This document shows positions 1-6,987 of a DNA stretch of 34,755 nucleotides, in pieces (position 1 is the stretch's first letter; the number at the start of each line of letters is the position of its first letter). The notes under the pieces were generated by a model. It did no database searches, was not told the origin of the DNA, and was given only the letters and a program-made list of their open reading frames with translations. The stretch comes from a virus. The stretch covers positions 1 through 34,755 of the IMG/VR virus record IMGVR_UViG_3300037041_000990; one strand, written 5' to 3'. A program made the translations under genes and the position numbers.

Positions 1-150
1 GTCATAGCGCTGTCGGTCTTCTGCGGTTACCTAACTTCTCAGTACTGCCTGAGCACCGGTCATACCGATTTATCACAGATACTTGTGCCGCTAGCCACAC
101 TGTTTGGTGAGAAGTTTATTCAGTACGTCATGGAGAATCATAAGACAATC
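1..150. repeat. Terminal direct repeat, left copy
   Basis: These 150 bases match positions 34606-34755 with one difference, G at 127 against A at 34732. The repeat means the sequence closes into a circle of about 34,605 bp. It is either a real terminal redundancy or the overlap left by assembling a circular or permuted genome; 150 bp is also a common read length, so an assembly overlap is quite possible. Confidence 0.97.
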
Positions 151-186
151 CTAAACAACCTGCTTTCATTGCTAAGGCGCAAATGA
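1..186 (+). CDS. Holin, C-terminal part (continues from 34465)
   Basis: Frame 1 is open from the first base to a TGA at 184-186 and is the continuation of the gene that begins at 34465. Joined across the terminal repeat the protein is 108 residues. This part carries the second hydrophobic segment (VAVIALSVFCGY region), a further semi-hydrophobic stretch (ILVPLATLFGEKF) and a basic C-terminal tail ending LLSLLRRK, which is typical of small phage holins. The stop overlaps the next start by 4 bp (ATGA at 183-186). Its place directly before a second membrane protein and an endolysin supports a role in host lysis. The holin assignment is inferred from size, topology and context. Confidence 0.75.
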   Translation, partial: VIALSVFCGYLTSQYCLSTGHTDLSQILVPLATLFGEKFIQYVMENHKTILNNLLSLLRRK

Positions 187-764
187 GCGACGAGCCAAAA
201 GATAAGCAGCGCCTCGGCGAGAAAATCAAAAACTCGAAGTTCGGGACATTTGTCCGCGACCGGGTAAAGCCTGTCGCTGGCGATATTCTGGAGGTCGTCG
301 GTGACATTACTGGCATACAAGCTATCGAGACGGTTGGCGCACTAATCAATGGCAAAAAAGAGCAGAGTGATGAGGCGGCTAAACTTGCTCAGGATTTTGA
401 GCGGTACAAGCTCGAGTTCACGCTAGAAATGCACAGGCTCGACATACAGGCAGAGCTGGAGGCGTACAAGGCAGAAGTGGAAGATCGCGCAAGCGCCAGA
501 ATCCGCGAGGTCGAATTCACCAAAGCTACCGGGAAGAGGGACTGGCTGATGGGTGCCGTAGTGCTTTCAGGACTTCTGCTTCTGATCGGCGTCGTGCTCT
601 CGCTTATCTTTATCACAATACCACCAGAGAACCAGAGGCTCGCCGACATGACATTCGGAGCTATCATGAGCATCGGAGCAAGTATCTTTAGCTATTACGT
701 CGGAAGCTCCAAGAGCAGCCACATGAAGGATCAAACTATTAAGAGCCTAAGCAATGCCGAGTAG
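183..764 (+). CDS. Two-TM holin-like / lysis-associated membrane protein
   Basis: This 193-residue protein has three parts: a charged N-terminus, a helical, probably coiled-coil stretch at about residues 60-110 rich in Glu, Lys and Arg, and two hydrophobic segments at about residues 123-145 and 157-172. The pattern of a long charged helix, then KATGKRDW, then membrane helices resembles the 3TM holin family seen in gene-transfer agents and many phages. It starts in a 4-bp overlap with the first holin and ends in an 11-bp overlap with the endolysin, so the three form a lysis cassette. It could be a second holin, an antiholin or a spanin-like component; the sequence does not decide which. Confidence 0.55.
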   Translation: MSDEPKDKQRLGEKIKNSKFGTFVRDRVKPVAGDILEVVGDITGIQAIETVGALINGKKEQSDEAAKLAQDFERYKLEFTLEMHRLDIQAELEAYKAEVEDRASARIREVEFTKATGKRDWLMGAVVLSGLLLLIGVVLSLIFITIPPENQRLADMTFGAIMSIGASIFSYYVGSSKSSHMKDQTIKSLSNAE

Positions 765-1137
765 AGATATACAAGACTGCACAGAATTACTGCAGCTCGT
801 ATGGTTGCAGGCAGCAAAAGTATACGCAGAGAAGTATGCCGATATGCCTCAGCCGTTTTTGACTTGCACTTTTAGAACTAACGAGGAGCAAAAGGAGCTA
901 TATGCCAAGGGTCGAACTAAGCCCGGTAAGATTGTAACACACATCCGCGAGAACGGCAAGCATAACACACACCCAGCAAAAGCTTTTGATATAGCGTTCA
1001 AAAAGCAGGGAGGTCTTGACTGGTCGCCTATACACTTCAAACGATTTGCAAAAATAGTTAGCGAGCTTAGTGATGGCGTGGAATGGGGAGGAGACTGGAG
1101 TAGATTTAAAGACTTGCCTCACTTTGAGGTAAAATAA
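754..1137 (+). CDS. M15-family peptidase endolysin
   Basis: A 127-residue protein resembling phage L-alanyl-D-glutamate or D-Ala-D-Ala peptidases of the M15 (VanY-like) family, which cut the peptide stems of peptidoglycan. Visible signature residues are a TCTFRTNEEQKELYAKG segment near residue 37, a GKHN-x2-P-x2-AFD motif giving probable zinc ligands His70 and Asp79, an acidic Glu110 before WGGDW, and a C-terminal HFE with His123 as the third ligand. The length fits single-domain phage endolysins. There is no signal peptide, which agrees with release through a holin. It is the last gene before a bidirectional terminator. Confidence 0.8.
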   Translation: MPSRDIQDCTELLQLVWLQAAKVYAEKYADMPQPFLTCTFRTNEEQKELYAKGRTKPGKIVTHIRENGKHNTHPAKAFDIAFKKQGGLDWSPIHFKRFAKIVSELSDGVEWGGDWSRFKDLPHFEVK

Positions 1138-1165
1138 AAAAGAGCCCCATAAAGAGGCTCTTTTT
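1137..1165. terminator. Bidirectional Rho-independent terminator
   Basis: A perfect 10-bp stem pairs 1137-1146 (AAAAAGAGCC) with 1156-1165 (GGCTCTTTTT) around a 9-nt loop. The A-run on one side and T-run on the other make it work in both directions. It sits between the end of the rightward lysis genes and the end of the leftward block, exactly where two convergent transcripts must stop. Confidence 0.92.
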
Positions 1166-1184
1166 AAAATTACGCACCAAGGTG

Positions 1185-1562
1185 TCACCAAAGAAACTTA
1201 ATGCGCTTGTGCCTCCTTGAGACGTGTTCTACAACCACACCTCCACGTTCCTCCAGAATATAAATTAGCTGGTACGGATCTTCGATGCGATGTTTGTGGC
1301 GTAAATTCCTGAATCGTTCAGCTGACGTGTCTATCCAGCTACTGCCATGCGTGCTTCTAAGCTCATCTAGAAACTTGACCGTGTTTTCACGAAATCTTTT
1401 GTAGATGTCCGTGGAAACTGGTTTAGGTTCCGGAAACAGTTCAGCTTGTTTGCTTGCTTTGAGAACTACCGAGATCTCGTCAGCGGAGAGGTGAAGGCAG
1501 ACACCGCCTTCTGAATCGCTTGTGATTTTCATTTGTATGCTGGGTTTTGAGTTATTTGCCAT
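1185..1562 (-). CDS. Hypothetical protein, last gene of the leftward block
   Basis: I do not recognise this 125-residue protein. It has a Lys/Arg-rich C-terminus (RRHKRIKFLW) and a middle part rich in charged residues, with no membrane segment. Two starts are possible. The upstream ATG at 1562 overlaps the preceding 53-residue gene by 34 bp. Met11 at 1532 would give a 4-bp ATGA overlap, the arrangement used by most genes in this block, and so may be the true start. The gene ends just before the bidirectional terminator. Confidence 0.6.
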   Translation of the reverse strand: MANNSKPSIQMKITSDSEGGVCLHLSADEISVVLKASKQAELFPEPKPVSTDIYKRFRENTVKFLDELRSTHGSSWIDTSAERFRNLRHKHRIEDPYQLIYILEERGGVVVEHVSRRHKRIKFLW

Positions 1563-1690
1563 AGTTCGCCATTGATGTTTTTGAGCTTTTTGTGGCTTGA
1601 GCTTCTTGGGTTCTGCTCGCTCAGTAGATGATACCGGAGCTTTCGCAGATGTGCAATACGCTCCACTTCTTGTTCTGTGTATGTTCTCAT
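1529..1690 (-). CDS. Small hypothetical protein (53 aa)
   Basis: A 53-residue frame starts with ATG at 1690 and ends with TGA at 1529. It begins MRTYTEQEVERIAHLRKLRY and is basic and helical in character. Support comes from the neat fit: the start overlaps the preceding stop by 4 bp (ATGA), and it fills what would otherwise be an unexplained gap in a tightly packed operon. The function is unknown. Confidence 0.6.
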   Translation of the reverse strand: MRTYTEQEVERIAHLRKLRYHLLSEQNPRSSSHKKLKNINGELWQITQNPAYK

Positions 1691-1905
1691 GGTGTTAAAA
1701 TTTGAATTTCTGTTTCGACGTCTCTCCAGTACTGGGTCAGCTCATGTCCACAGTGGTTCTGCATCTGCTCGGCAAAAAGAAGAGCGCAGCGCTGGGCGGC
1801 TTCTGACCGGCTACGGCGACCTCGGAGCGACATGTCGGGAACGACATCACTGAGCAGGTCGTAGAACTCATCGTAGATATTCAGCGCGTGGTCTTTAGCT
1901 GTCAT
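1687..1905 (-). CDS. Hypothetical protein (72 aa)
   Basis: A 72-residue soluble protein of unknown function, beginning MTAKDHALNIYDEFYDLL. It is preceded by a strong Shine-Dalgarno sequence, AAGGAGGTGA on the minus strand at about 1908-1918, which is unusual in this genome. The start overlaps the preceding stop by 4 bp. Confidence 0.6.
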   Translation of the reverse strand: MTAKDHALNIYDEFYDLLSDVVPDMSLRGRRSRSEAAQRCALLFAEQMQNHCGHELTQYWRDVETEIQILTP

Positions 1906-2081
1906 TCCTCACCTCCTTCATAAGTTTTATTATAAAAGCCTGTGTCTACACCCTCATCAAACGCTTCTTTAATCTGCTCACGCTCCATTGCTTTGGCTTG
2001 TTCAAAATCTTCTTGTGTCAATTCACCGTTCTTAAAGAAATGTGTTTTGTATAGCCAGTCTACTGCTGTTTGTTTACTCAT
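1902..2081 (-). CDS. Small orphan protein of a Bacteroidetes-phage type (59 aa)
   Basis: A 59-residue frame from ATG at 2081 to TGA at 1902, beginning MSKQTAVDWLYKTHFFKNGE and containing FEQAKAMEREQIKEAFDEG. From memory this pattern (KQTAV-x-WL followed by a QAK-x-MEKEQI helix and a GY/GFYN end) recurs in small proteins of Bacteroidetes phages, with no known function. It has a strong Shine-Dalgarno sequence, and ATGA overlaps on both sides confirm the frame. Its C-terminus EGGEE is encoded by the Shine-Dalgarno sequence of the next gene. Confidence 0.75.
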   Translation of the reverse strand: MSKQTAVDWLYKTHFFKNGELTQEDFEQAKAMEREQIKEAFDEGVDTGFYNKTYEGGEE

Positions 2082-2398
2082 TGCTCACCTCCTTCATGCT
2101 CGTGCGAAGTCTCGCGTGTATGTTCAAACATCAAGTTCATCACTCTATCGAAGTCCTCGCGTGTGGCCTTCTCGAAGTCTGGACGTGTGAGCATCTTTGT
2201 GACTGTCGAGCTGGGAAGATGAGCCATGTCTTCTCGTATGCGTTCAATCTGGACCGATGTGACGACTCTGTTGACGCTGATAAAGATCAAGTTCTCCTTG
2301 AATAGTCCGAGAACGATGTCGTCTTCGTTATGTTTAAAAAAGCTCGGTACCGGTAGCTCGAACTCGAGCTCGTCGGCTTTCATTACTTTGATAGTCAT
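2078..2398 (-). CDS. Orphan protein, member of an in-genome paralogue family
   Basis: A 106-residue protein of unknown function. It aligns along its length with the 105-residue protein at 7978-8295: both have an FEL/VEL-x2-PSF segment, a central IFI/IYI strand, and a C-terminal SS-x4-LT-x2-(D/E)F-x2-T-x3-F-x3-M pattern. This suggests duplication within the phage genome. A Shine-Dalgarno sequence (AAGGAGG) precedes the ATG, and the C-terminus HEGGEQ doubles as the ribosome binding site of the next gene. Confidence 0.65.
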   Translation of the reverse strand: MTIKVMKADELEFELPVPSFFKHNEDDIVLGLFKENLIFISVNRVVTSVQIERIREDMAHLPSSTVTKMLTRPDFEKATREDFDRVMNLMFEHTRETSHEHEGGEQ

Positions 2399-2658
2399 GA
2401 CTTTCCCTCCTTCTCTTGTGGTCTCCAGTTCACCTGCTCTTTTGATAGGTTGGCCAAGATAGTCCTGATCAAAATGTCCCGGTGTGCATCGTTTAGCTCG
2501 TAGCTTGGGTCGATGACGACCTCGTACTTAATGCTGCCGTTTGTGTGTCTGAGCAGCTCAAAGGCGTAGCTTGGCTGCGCATGGTCCGAAAGCGCCAGCG
2601 TAATACTTCCTTGAAAGTGTTCCGTGCGCTTGTGTGGTTTGTTGTCGATTGTAATCAT
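2395..2658 (-). CDS. Hypothetical protein (87 aa)
   Basis: An 87-residue soluble protein beginning MITIDNKPHKRTEHFQGS that I do not recognise. It contains alternating hydrophobic stretches suggesting beta strands (SITLAL, YEVVID) followed by a C-terminal helix. The gene follows directly after the methyltransferase stop and overlaps the next gene by 4 bp. Its C-terminal codons (EKEGKS) carry that gene's Shine-Dalgarno sequence. Confidence 0.6.
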   Translation of the reverse strand: MITIDNKPHKRTEHFQGSITLALSDHAQPSYAFELLRHTNGSIKYEVVIDPSYELNDAHRDILIRTILANLSKEQVNWRPQEKEGKS

Positions 2659-3528
2659 TTATGTATGTTTTAGATTTTGCATTGCTTGTATGGCCTCGAA
2701 TATCGCGAGAGCGACCTGTGGCACGATGGCGTTACCGTAAGCCTTTATTGATTCAAATCTCCATTTTGAAAAGGTAATTCCGTCCAGTTCGGTGGGAAAC
2801 CCATCATCTCTTCCACAAAGCGGGGATTGAGTTGGGAATTCTTGCCATCCTCTACTGAAATATTCATCAAAACTTTTATTTTGGTTTCCATATGCAGTGT
2901 CCGTCGCTTTCTTTCGGCTTGACAATCTTGATTTGTGTCGCTTGTAATTGGCGTCGGTAGCATCCCCTGATTTATTAACGCATTCTTGAGGCACGTACCC
3001 CCCTGAGCAAAGTTCGTGCTTCGGTCCGTTCCCGTTGCGGTCGGTGTAGGCAATAAACCAGATGCGATCTCGTCTGTGCGGAGCGCCGACGGCACAAGCT
3101 GGAAGTAGAAACGGGAGCACTTCGTAGCCGAGAGCCTCCAGGTCAGCTTGCACCTCGTCGAAGACCAGTCCCCCGTTCCAATTAGTAAGGCCGCGAACGT
3201 TTTCGCCCACGACGTAGCTCGGGGAAGTTTCTCGAATGACTCTAAGCATCTCCGGCCAGAGATGGCGCTCGTCTTCCTTCCCCAGTCTTTTACCTGCGCT
3301 GGAGTATGGCTGGCATGGGAAGCCTCCAGTGAGGATATCGATGTCTCCTCTGTGAATAGTGAAGTCTGTTTTTGTGATGTCTTCATAGCTTTTTGATTTA
3401 GGGAAGTGATGTTTTAGTACTTGCTGTCCGAACGGATTCCATTCGCAATGGAAAACGTTTTCCCAACCCATCCACTCGGCCGCGAGGTCGAAGCCTCCGA
3501 TGCCTGAGAAAAGTGATCCATGCCTCAT
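2659..3528 (-). CDS. dcm: DNA (cytosine-5) methyltransferase
   Basis: A 289-residue C5-cytosine methyltransferase that transfers a methyl group from S-adenosylmethionine to cytosine in DNA. The family motifs appear in order: motif I LFSGIGGFDLA at residues 6-16, motif IV GGFPCQPYSSAGKR near residue 69 with the catalytic Cys of PCQ, motif VI ENVRG near residue 109, motif VIII RDRIWF near residue 153, and motif X AYGNAIVPQ near residue 263. The target recognition region between VIII and X is short, about 100 residues, typical of phage enzymes. The stop region overlaps nothing, but the start overlaps the ninG stop by 4 bp. In this genome it may supply 5-methylcytosine to the TET-like enzyme at 15243-16037. 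A long second frame runs through it (see 2745-3386). Confidence 0.95.
   Translation of the reverse strand: MRHGSLFSGIGGFDLAAEWMGWENVFHCEWNPFGQQVLKHHFPKSKSYEDITKTDFTIHRGDIDILTGGFPCQPYSSAGKRLGKEDERHLWPEMLRVIRETSPSYVVGENVRGLTNWNGGLVFDEVQADLEALGYEVLPFLLPACAVGAPHRRDRIWFIAYTDRNGNGPKHELCSGGYVPQECVNKSGDATDANYKRHKSRLSSRKKATDTAYGNQNKSFDEYFSRGWQEFPTQSPLCGRDDGFPTELDGITFSKWRFESIKAYGNAIVPQVALAIFEAIQAMQNLKHT
2745..3386 (-). CDS. Overlapping reading frame inside dcm (213 aa, possibly coding)
   Basis: Within the methyltransferase gene, shifted by one base, is a 213-codon frame with its own ATG. It spans most of the gene between motifs IV and X. Its translation includes SGLLPTPTATG and NPRFVEEMMGFPPNWTELPF. 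From memory, these patterns recur in many phage and prophage proteins annotated as hypothetical or as methylase-related, and they fall in the alternate frame of phage Dcm genes. That recurrence could mean a real dual-coded protein, or only that conserved DNA keeps a similar second frame open. The dcm frame is certainly coding; this one is uncertain. Confidence 0.35.
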   Translation of the reverse strand: MKTSQKQTSLFTEETSISSLEASHASHTPAQVKDWGRKTSAISGRRCLESFEKLPRATSWAKTFAALLIGTGDWSSTRCKLTWRLSATKCSRFYFQLVPSALRTDEIASGLLPTPTATGTDRSTNFAQGGTCLKNALINQGMLPTPITSDTNQDCQAERKRRTLHMETKIKVLMNISVEDGKNSQLNPRFVEEMMGFPPNWTELPFQNGDLNQ

Positions 3529-4058
3529 TGTTTCAATTTTTTGAGTTTTGCCTTGTATATCTTGATTTGCCCCTGTATCTCATCAACTGATAAAGACATC
3601 CGTCCGTTTTTCGCCTCGTGTAGAGCCTCATATTCCTTAATTCCAATCCGGAAAATTAGCTTGGCACCATATTCTATAAGGTTTCCGTGCTTGTGCTGGT
3701 TGCACTCTACGCACTGTCCATGGACGTTCGTTTCGGTAAATCGCAGGTTCGGGTAGCTGCCAACACTAAAGTAGTGCCCGGCGTCGTACTTGCCTCGAAG
3801 TGGCTTTGCGCAACTAATGCAGGTGTACATCTTGTCTCGTTCTCGGATGTATGCGTTAAACACCGTCTGCAGTTCTTTGAGGTAATCCTGTCTGGTCTTG
3901 ATTTTTTGCCTCATCTCTTGAATCTTAAGCCTATTCACTTTTGCGTTCATAGCTTTCGAGTTCTGTAGGATGCAGCTCACCTTTGTGCACGTTACTTGAA
4001 GCGTGCTAATCATAGGCGTAAACTGGTCTTTGCAGATTTTGCACTTTTTAGTTTTCAT
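3525..4058 (-). CDS. ninG: NinG/Rap-like recombination protein
   Basis: A 177-residue protein matching phage lambda NinG (Rap), which acts on recombination intermediates and promotes Holliday-structure processing. Visible features are an N-terminal zinc-ribbon-like CKICKDQF with later Cys residues, a basic helical stretch, then YIRERDK, a C-x2-C motif, and the core DAGHYFSVGSYPNLRF followed by NVHGQCVECNQHKHGN, an HNH-like metal-binding arrangement. I chose the ATG at 4058 rather than an upstream TTG two codons earlier. The stop overlaps the dcm start by 4 bp. It belongs with the recombination genes (SSAP, exonuclease) further upstream in the same transcript. Confidence 0.9.
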   Translation of the reverse strand: MKTKKCKICKDQFTPMISTLQVTCTKVSCILQNSKAMNAKVNRLKIQEMRQKIKTRQDYLKELQTVFNAYIRERDKMYTCISCAKPLRGKYDAGHYFSVGSYPNLRFTETNVHGQCVECNQHKHGNLIEYGAKLIFRIGIKEYEALHEAKNGRMSLSVDEIQGQIKIYKAKLKKLKQ

Positions 4059-4236
4059 ATTCAATAGTATCTATAAGGGCCATGATATGACGGGGTATGC
4101 GTGAGAGCTGCCTGCGGTGGTGCTTCCAGTTGGTCTTAACGTGCCCTATCTTTTTAGCAGAATGCACAATGTGAAAGAGCTCATTTTTTGAGTTAATGAC
4201 GTCGTAGGTGCCGTCGCTGTTTGGGTAAACTTTCAT
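4048..4236 (-). CDS. Hypothetical protein (62 aa)
   Basis: A 62-residue basic protein beginning MKVYPNSDGTYDVINSKNEL. I do not recognise it. The N-terminal half reads like a small beta hairpin, followed by a His/Arg/Lys-rich stretch (KTNWKHHRRQLSRIPRH) that might bind nucleic acid. It lies between the helicase and ninG, 3 bases after the helicase stop, and overlaps ninG by about 11 bp. Confidence 0.6.
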   Translation of the reverse strand: MKVYPNSDGTYDVINSKNELFHIVHSAKKIGHVKTNWKHHRRQLSRIPRHIMALIDTIEYEN

Positions 4237-4239
4237 TTT

Positions 4240-5601
4240 TTAAAATGGTAAGGGTTCATTTTTTATTTGATTGCTGTATTCAATGTATCGCATAACATTT
4301 GGCAAGAAGCGCATTCGTGCGATTCCAGTCGATCCATTTCGCTGTTTGGCAACTATGTACTCGCCAAGACCTTCTACGCTATTGCCTACCTCGTCGGCTA
4401 CCACACCGTAGTACTCAGGCCGGTATAGAAAAACAACAATGTCGGCGTCCTGCTCCAAACTTCCTGATTCACGCAGGTCCGACAGCATAGGTCTTTTCTC
4501 GGCTCGTGCCTCAACCGCTCTTGACAACTGACTTAGAGCAATAACTGGTATGTCACATTCTTTGGCAATTAACTTTAGGTTGCGGCTTATGGTGCTTAGC
4601 TCCTGTTCACGGTTCTGTCCGTGCTTTCTAGTGCCAGAGCTAAGTAGCTGAACGTAATCCACGTAAACTATACTGACCGAGTGCTTTTCAACCATAGTTT
4701 TTACCCGGGTACGAAGGTCAAGTACCGAAAGACCTGCGGTATCGTCAATGTAAATTGGAAGCATGTTCAGGTAATCCTTTTTCGATTGAAAAAGTCGCAG
4801 TTCGTCGGTGTCCAGTTTGTACTTCATCAGTTTCGATCCATCAATTTCGGTCAGCATTGAAAGCAAGCGAAGAATAACCTGCGAGCTCGACATTTCAAGG
4901 CTGAAAAACGCAACTGGCACACCGTGCACCGCCATAGATAGCATTTCGCTCAGGGCCATTGCAGTTTTTCCCATGCCCGGGCGACCTGCCATGTACATTA
5001 GGTCACTTTTTTGATGACCACCAATGATTCGGTCAACCGAATATATACCAGTAGCTAATCCGCTAAAGCCATTTGTGCTTGTTTCCCGTGAAATAACCAT
5101 TTCGGCTATTTTTTCGGTAAACTCGCTTACGTGCGACATTGTTGTTTTGACTGATTTGTTGAAAATCTGTGACATTTGTCCCGTAAAGCGGTCGTAAATT
5201 TCAAATACGTCCGTCGCACCGTCAAAACTTAGGTCGTGAACCTGTGAGCTTATACGCGCAAACTCTCGCTTCATATAGTGCTCGTTCAAAAATAAACACC
5301 ACTGGTCTATGTTTGCAGTCGATGCCACCCGGCTGGTGAGGTTTGCGATGTAGGAAGGTCCTCCGGCTTGGTCGAGAAGGCGCTTTTTGCGCACCGCTTT
5401 GGTCACCGTAAGCAGGTCTATGGGAGAGTTTTGTGTGTATAGCTCAGCCATAGCCTCAAAAATGGTGGCGTTTTTTGGGTCGTAAAAGCGCTCCGGACTA
5501 AGATGAGCCATAACCGACGTCATTGTCCTGCCTTCAAGAAGTATGGCACCTAGTACCAGCTGCTCGAGTTCTGTATCGTGTGAGGGTATGCGTGAAATCA
5601 T
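4240..5601 (-). CDS. dnaB: Replicative DNA helicase, DnaB family
   Basis: A 453-residue replicative helicase of normal family length. The N-terminal DnaB domain (residues 8-110) has the expected LEQLVLGAILLEG start. The RecA-like C-terminal domain carries Walker A GRPGMGKT at residues 206-213, Walker B IVYVDYVQLL, the LSQLSRAVEARAEKRPMLSDL segment, and SLEQDADIVVFLYRPEYY near the C-terminus. It would form a hexamer and unwind DNA at the phage fork. The start overlaps the stop of the preceding replication protein by 4 bp, which suggests that the two act together in initiation. Confidence 0.96.
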   Translation of the reverse strand: MISRIPSHDTELEQLVLGAILLEGRTMTSVMAHLSPERFYDPKNATIFEAMAELYTQNSPIDLLTVTKAVRKKRLLDQAGGPSYIANLTSRVASTANIDQWCLFLNEHYMKREFARISSQVHDLSFDGATDVFEIYDRFTGQMSQIFNKSVKTTMSHVSEFTEKIAEMVISRETSTNGFSGLATGIYSVDRIIGGHQKSDLMYMAGRPGMGKTAMALSEMLSMAVHGVPVAFFSLEMSSSQVILRLLSMLTEIDGSKLMKYKLDTDELRLFQSKKDYLNMLPIYIDDTAGLSVLDLRTRVKTMVEKHSVSIVYVDYVQLLSSGTRKHGQNREQELSTISRNLKLIAKECDIPVIALSQLSRAVEARAEKRPMLSDLRESGSLEQDADIVVFLYRPEYYGVVADEVGNSVEGLGEYIVAKQRNGSTGIARMRFLPNVMRYIEYSNQIKNEPLPF

Positions 5602-6224
5602 ACTGGTCGGTATTTATCTGGTGAGGTGTATACTGCTGGCACGGAACCATTACGAGGGTCATAGGCTCGAACCGGTTGCTGTTTATGTTCTTCGCGGAAC
5701 CATACACCGCGCATCTTCTGTTTCCATGCTCGAACAGGTTCGCCTCGTGAGTCTTTCCAGCCAGCCTCTGCGTAATAATGATATGCCTTAGTTGCTACTT
5801 CTACGCTATAACCATTGTCCTTAAAAAAGGCCTGCACCTCCTCAACCGTAGGTGCGGAAAGAGAGCGCTTTCCTTTTACCTTATCATTCTCCTTATCATT
5901 ATCATTCTCCTTATCCTTTTCCTTCTCGGCTTTTTTGGGTTTATCCGGGTTCTCTTGGGTTCCCAAAATACCCACTGGGTTCTTTGGCCTGCCACCTTTA
6001 AGTCCATTGAGTCGATTACGCTCGCAGACTTTCTCAAACTGAACAAGGTCACGCTTCCATTGATTAACGAAGGGAACAAGCGCAAGCCTAATAAGCAGCT
6101 CTGATGGCAAGACACCCGTCTCGTGATAGGAGCGCATAGCTCTAAAAAGTTGGCCGGCTTGCTCATCAGTTAGCGAGTCCAGAACTGACAGGCTATCGCA
6201 GTGTATTAGAAATGAGTTTTTCAT
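5598..6224 (-). CDS. Replication initiation / helicase-loader-like protein (DUF6291-like N-terminus)
   Basis: A 208-residue protein. The N-terminus (FLIHCDSLSVLDSLTDEQAG, then LFRAMRSY) resembles the DUF6291 domain found in replication regions of Bacteroidetes phages and mobile elements. A low-complexity charged linker of Lys, Glu, Asp and Asn repeats lies at about residues 95-118. The C-terminal helical domain (PTVEEVQAFF, then AYHYYAEAGWKDSRGEPV and WKQKMRGVWF) is like the C-terminal part of replisome organisers. Its direct 4-bp coupling to dnaB supports a role in loading the helicase. I preferred the ATG at 6224 over a TTG one codon upstream. The function is inferred. Confidence 0.7.
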   Translation of the reverse strand: MKNSFLIHCDSLSVLDSLTDEQAGQLFRAMRSYHETGVLPSELLIRLALVPFVNQWKRDLVQFEKVCERNRLNGLKGGRPKNPVGILGTQENPDKPKKAEKEKDKENDNDKENDKVKGKRSLSAPTVEEVQAFFKDNGYSVEVATKAYHYYAEAGWKDSRGEPVRAWKQKMRGVWFREEHKQQPVRAYDPRNGSVPAVYTSPDKYRPV

Positions 6225-6228
6225 CAAC

Positions 6229-6987
6229 TTATAGGTTCATTCCATCACGATTTGCCCATGCATTATCCACAGCGCCACTCCATTCTTTAATATAGCGCTG
6301 CTTTATAGCTTCGGCACGCTCTATACGCTCACAGAGAAGCTGTAGCGATACGATGTCAGCTTCGATACGTGCGTAGTGAAGACGACGGTGCTCTGGTTGT
6401 CTCGGGTCGTAGCTGGCAAAGTAGGCAGCAGTTGTCTGATGCACCAACATGTTCATTTGAACCTGCCAGTAGTAGTCCTCGTTTATTTCTTGAAGACTTA
6501 GTCCACCGGTAACTCTGGAATGCATAAAATGGGTCACGCTGTTGTATGGGCACTTTATCTCAACGATAAGCAGTGGGTCCATTTCACGGTCGTATATTAT
6601 GGCGTCGGAAGAGCAGCCAGCGTAATCGTTCCATAATTTGAACGCCGGCTTCATAACCATTCGCACCTCACCGCGTGATTCAAACTCAAGACGTTTGTGC
6701 AGTTCGTTCAAGGCGTGTTCTTCCCACTCATTTCCCCAATCAATCGCTCTGCCGTAGGCATCCTCCTGCGACTCACCCGTTATGACCTCCATGGCCTTCT
6801 GAATGACGTATTTGTCAGCGCTCTGCGATAGTCTGCCAGCCTCCCTGTCTGCTTTGCTTCTTGGGTCATTCATTAGGTGGTGGACGGTGGATGCGGTAAA
6901 CTTGCCAAGGCGAATCTTGTCCCATGCCTCGGACTGTTGACGGATTTCTTGTGCGTGCTGAAGCACGTCTGCAGTGTATTTATTCAT
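6229..6987 (-). CDS. YqaJ-like recombination exonuclease
   Basis: A 252-residue PD-(D/E)XK nuclease of the YqaJ / lambda exonuclease type, which digests one strand of duplex DNA so that an annealing protein can coat the other. The N-terminus has the typical W-x-KIRLGKFTAST start. The catalytic core is visible as CSSDAII, with its metal-binding Asp, then LLIVEIKCPY with the E-x-K pair, and later a DYYWQVQMNMLV helix with the conserved Gln. It overlaps the annealing protein gene by 4 bp, making the usual two-component recombination pair. Confidence 0.92.
   Translation of the reverse strand: MNKYTADVLQHAQEIRQQSEAWDKIRLGKFTASTVHHLMNDPRSKADREAGRLSQSADKYVIQKAMEVITGESQEDAYGRAIDWGNEWEEHALNELHKRLEFESRGEVRMVMKPAFKLWNDYAGCSSDAIIYDREMDPLLIVEIKCPYNSVTHFMHSRVTGGLSLQEINEDYYWQVQMNMLVHQTTAAYFASYDPRQPEHRRLHYARIEADIVSLQLLCERIERAEAIKQRYIKEWSGAVDNAWANRDGMNL
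6263..6271 (+). other. Perfect DnaA-box consensus
   Basis: The 9-mer TTATCCACA lies within the C-terminal codons of the YqaJ exonuclease gene. It matches the bacterial DnaA-box consensus exactly, and this phage encodes a DnaA domain IV-like protein. I saw no second perfect copy nearby, so it may be chance. Confidence 0.25.

Noticed and set aside
5876-6104. Ser/Phe- or Leu/Ile-rich plus-strand frames and an Arg/Met-rich minus-strand frame within the replication protein gene
   Set aside because: They are read from the low-complexity Lys/Glu/Asp linker in other frames and have no start context or neighbours in that direction.
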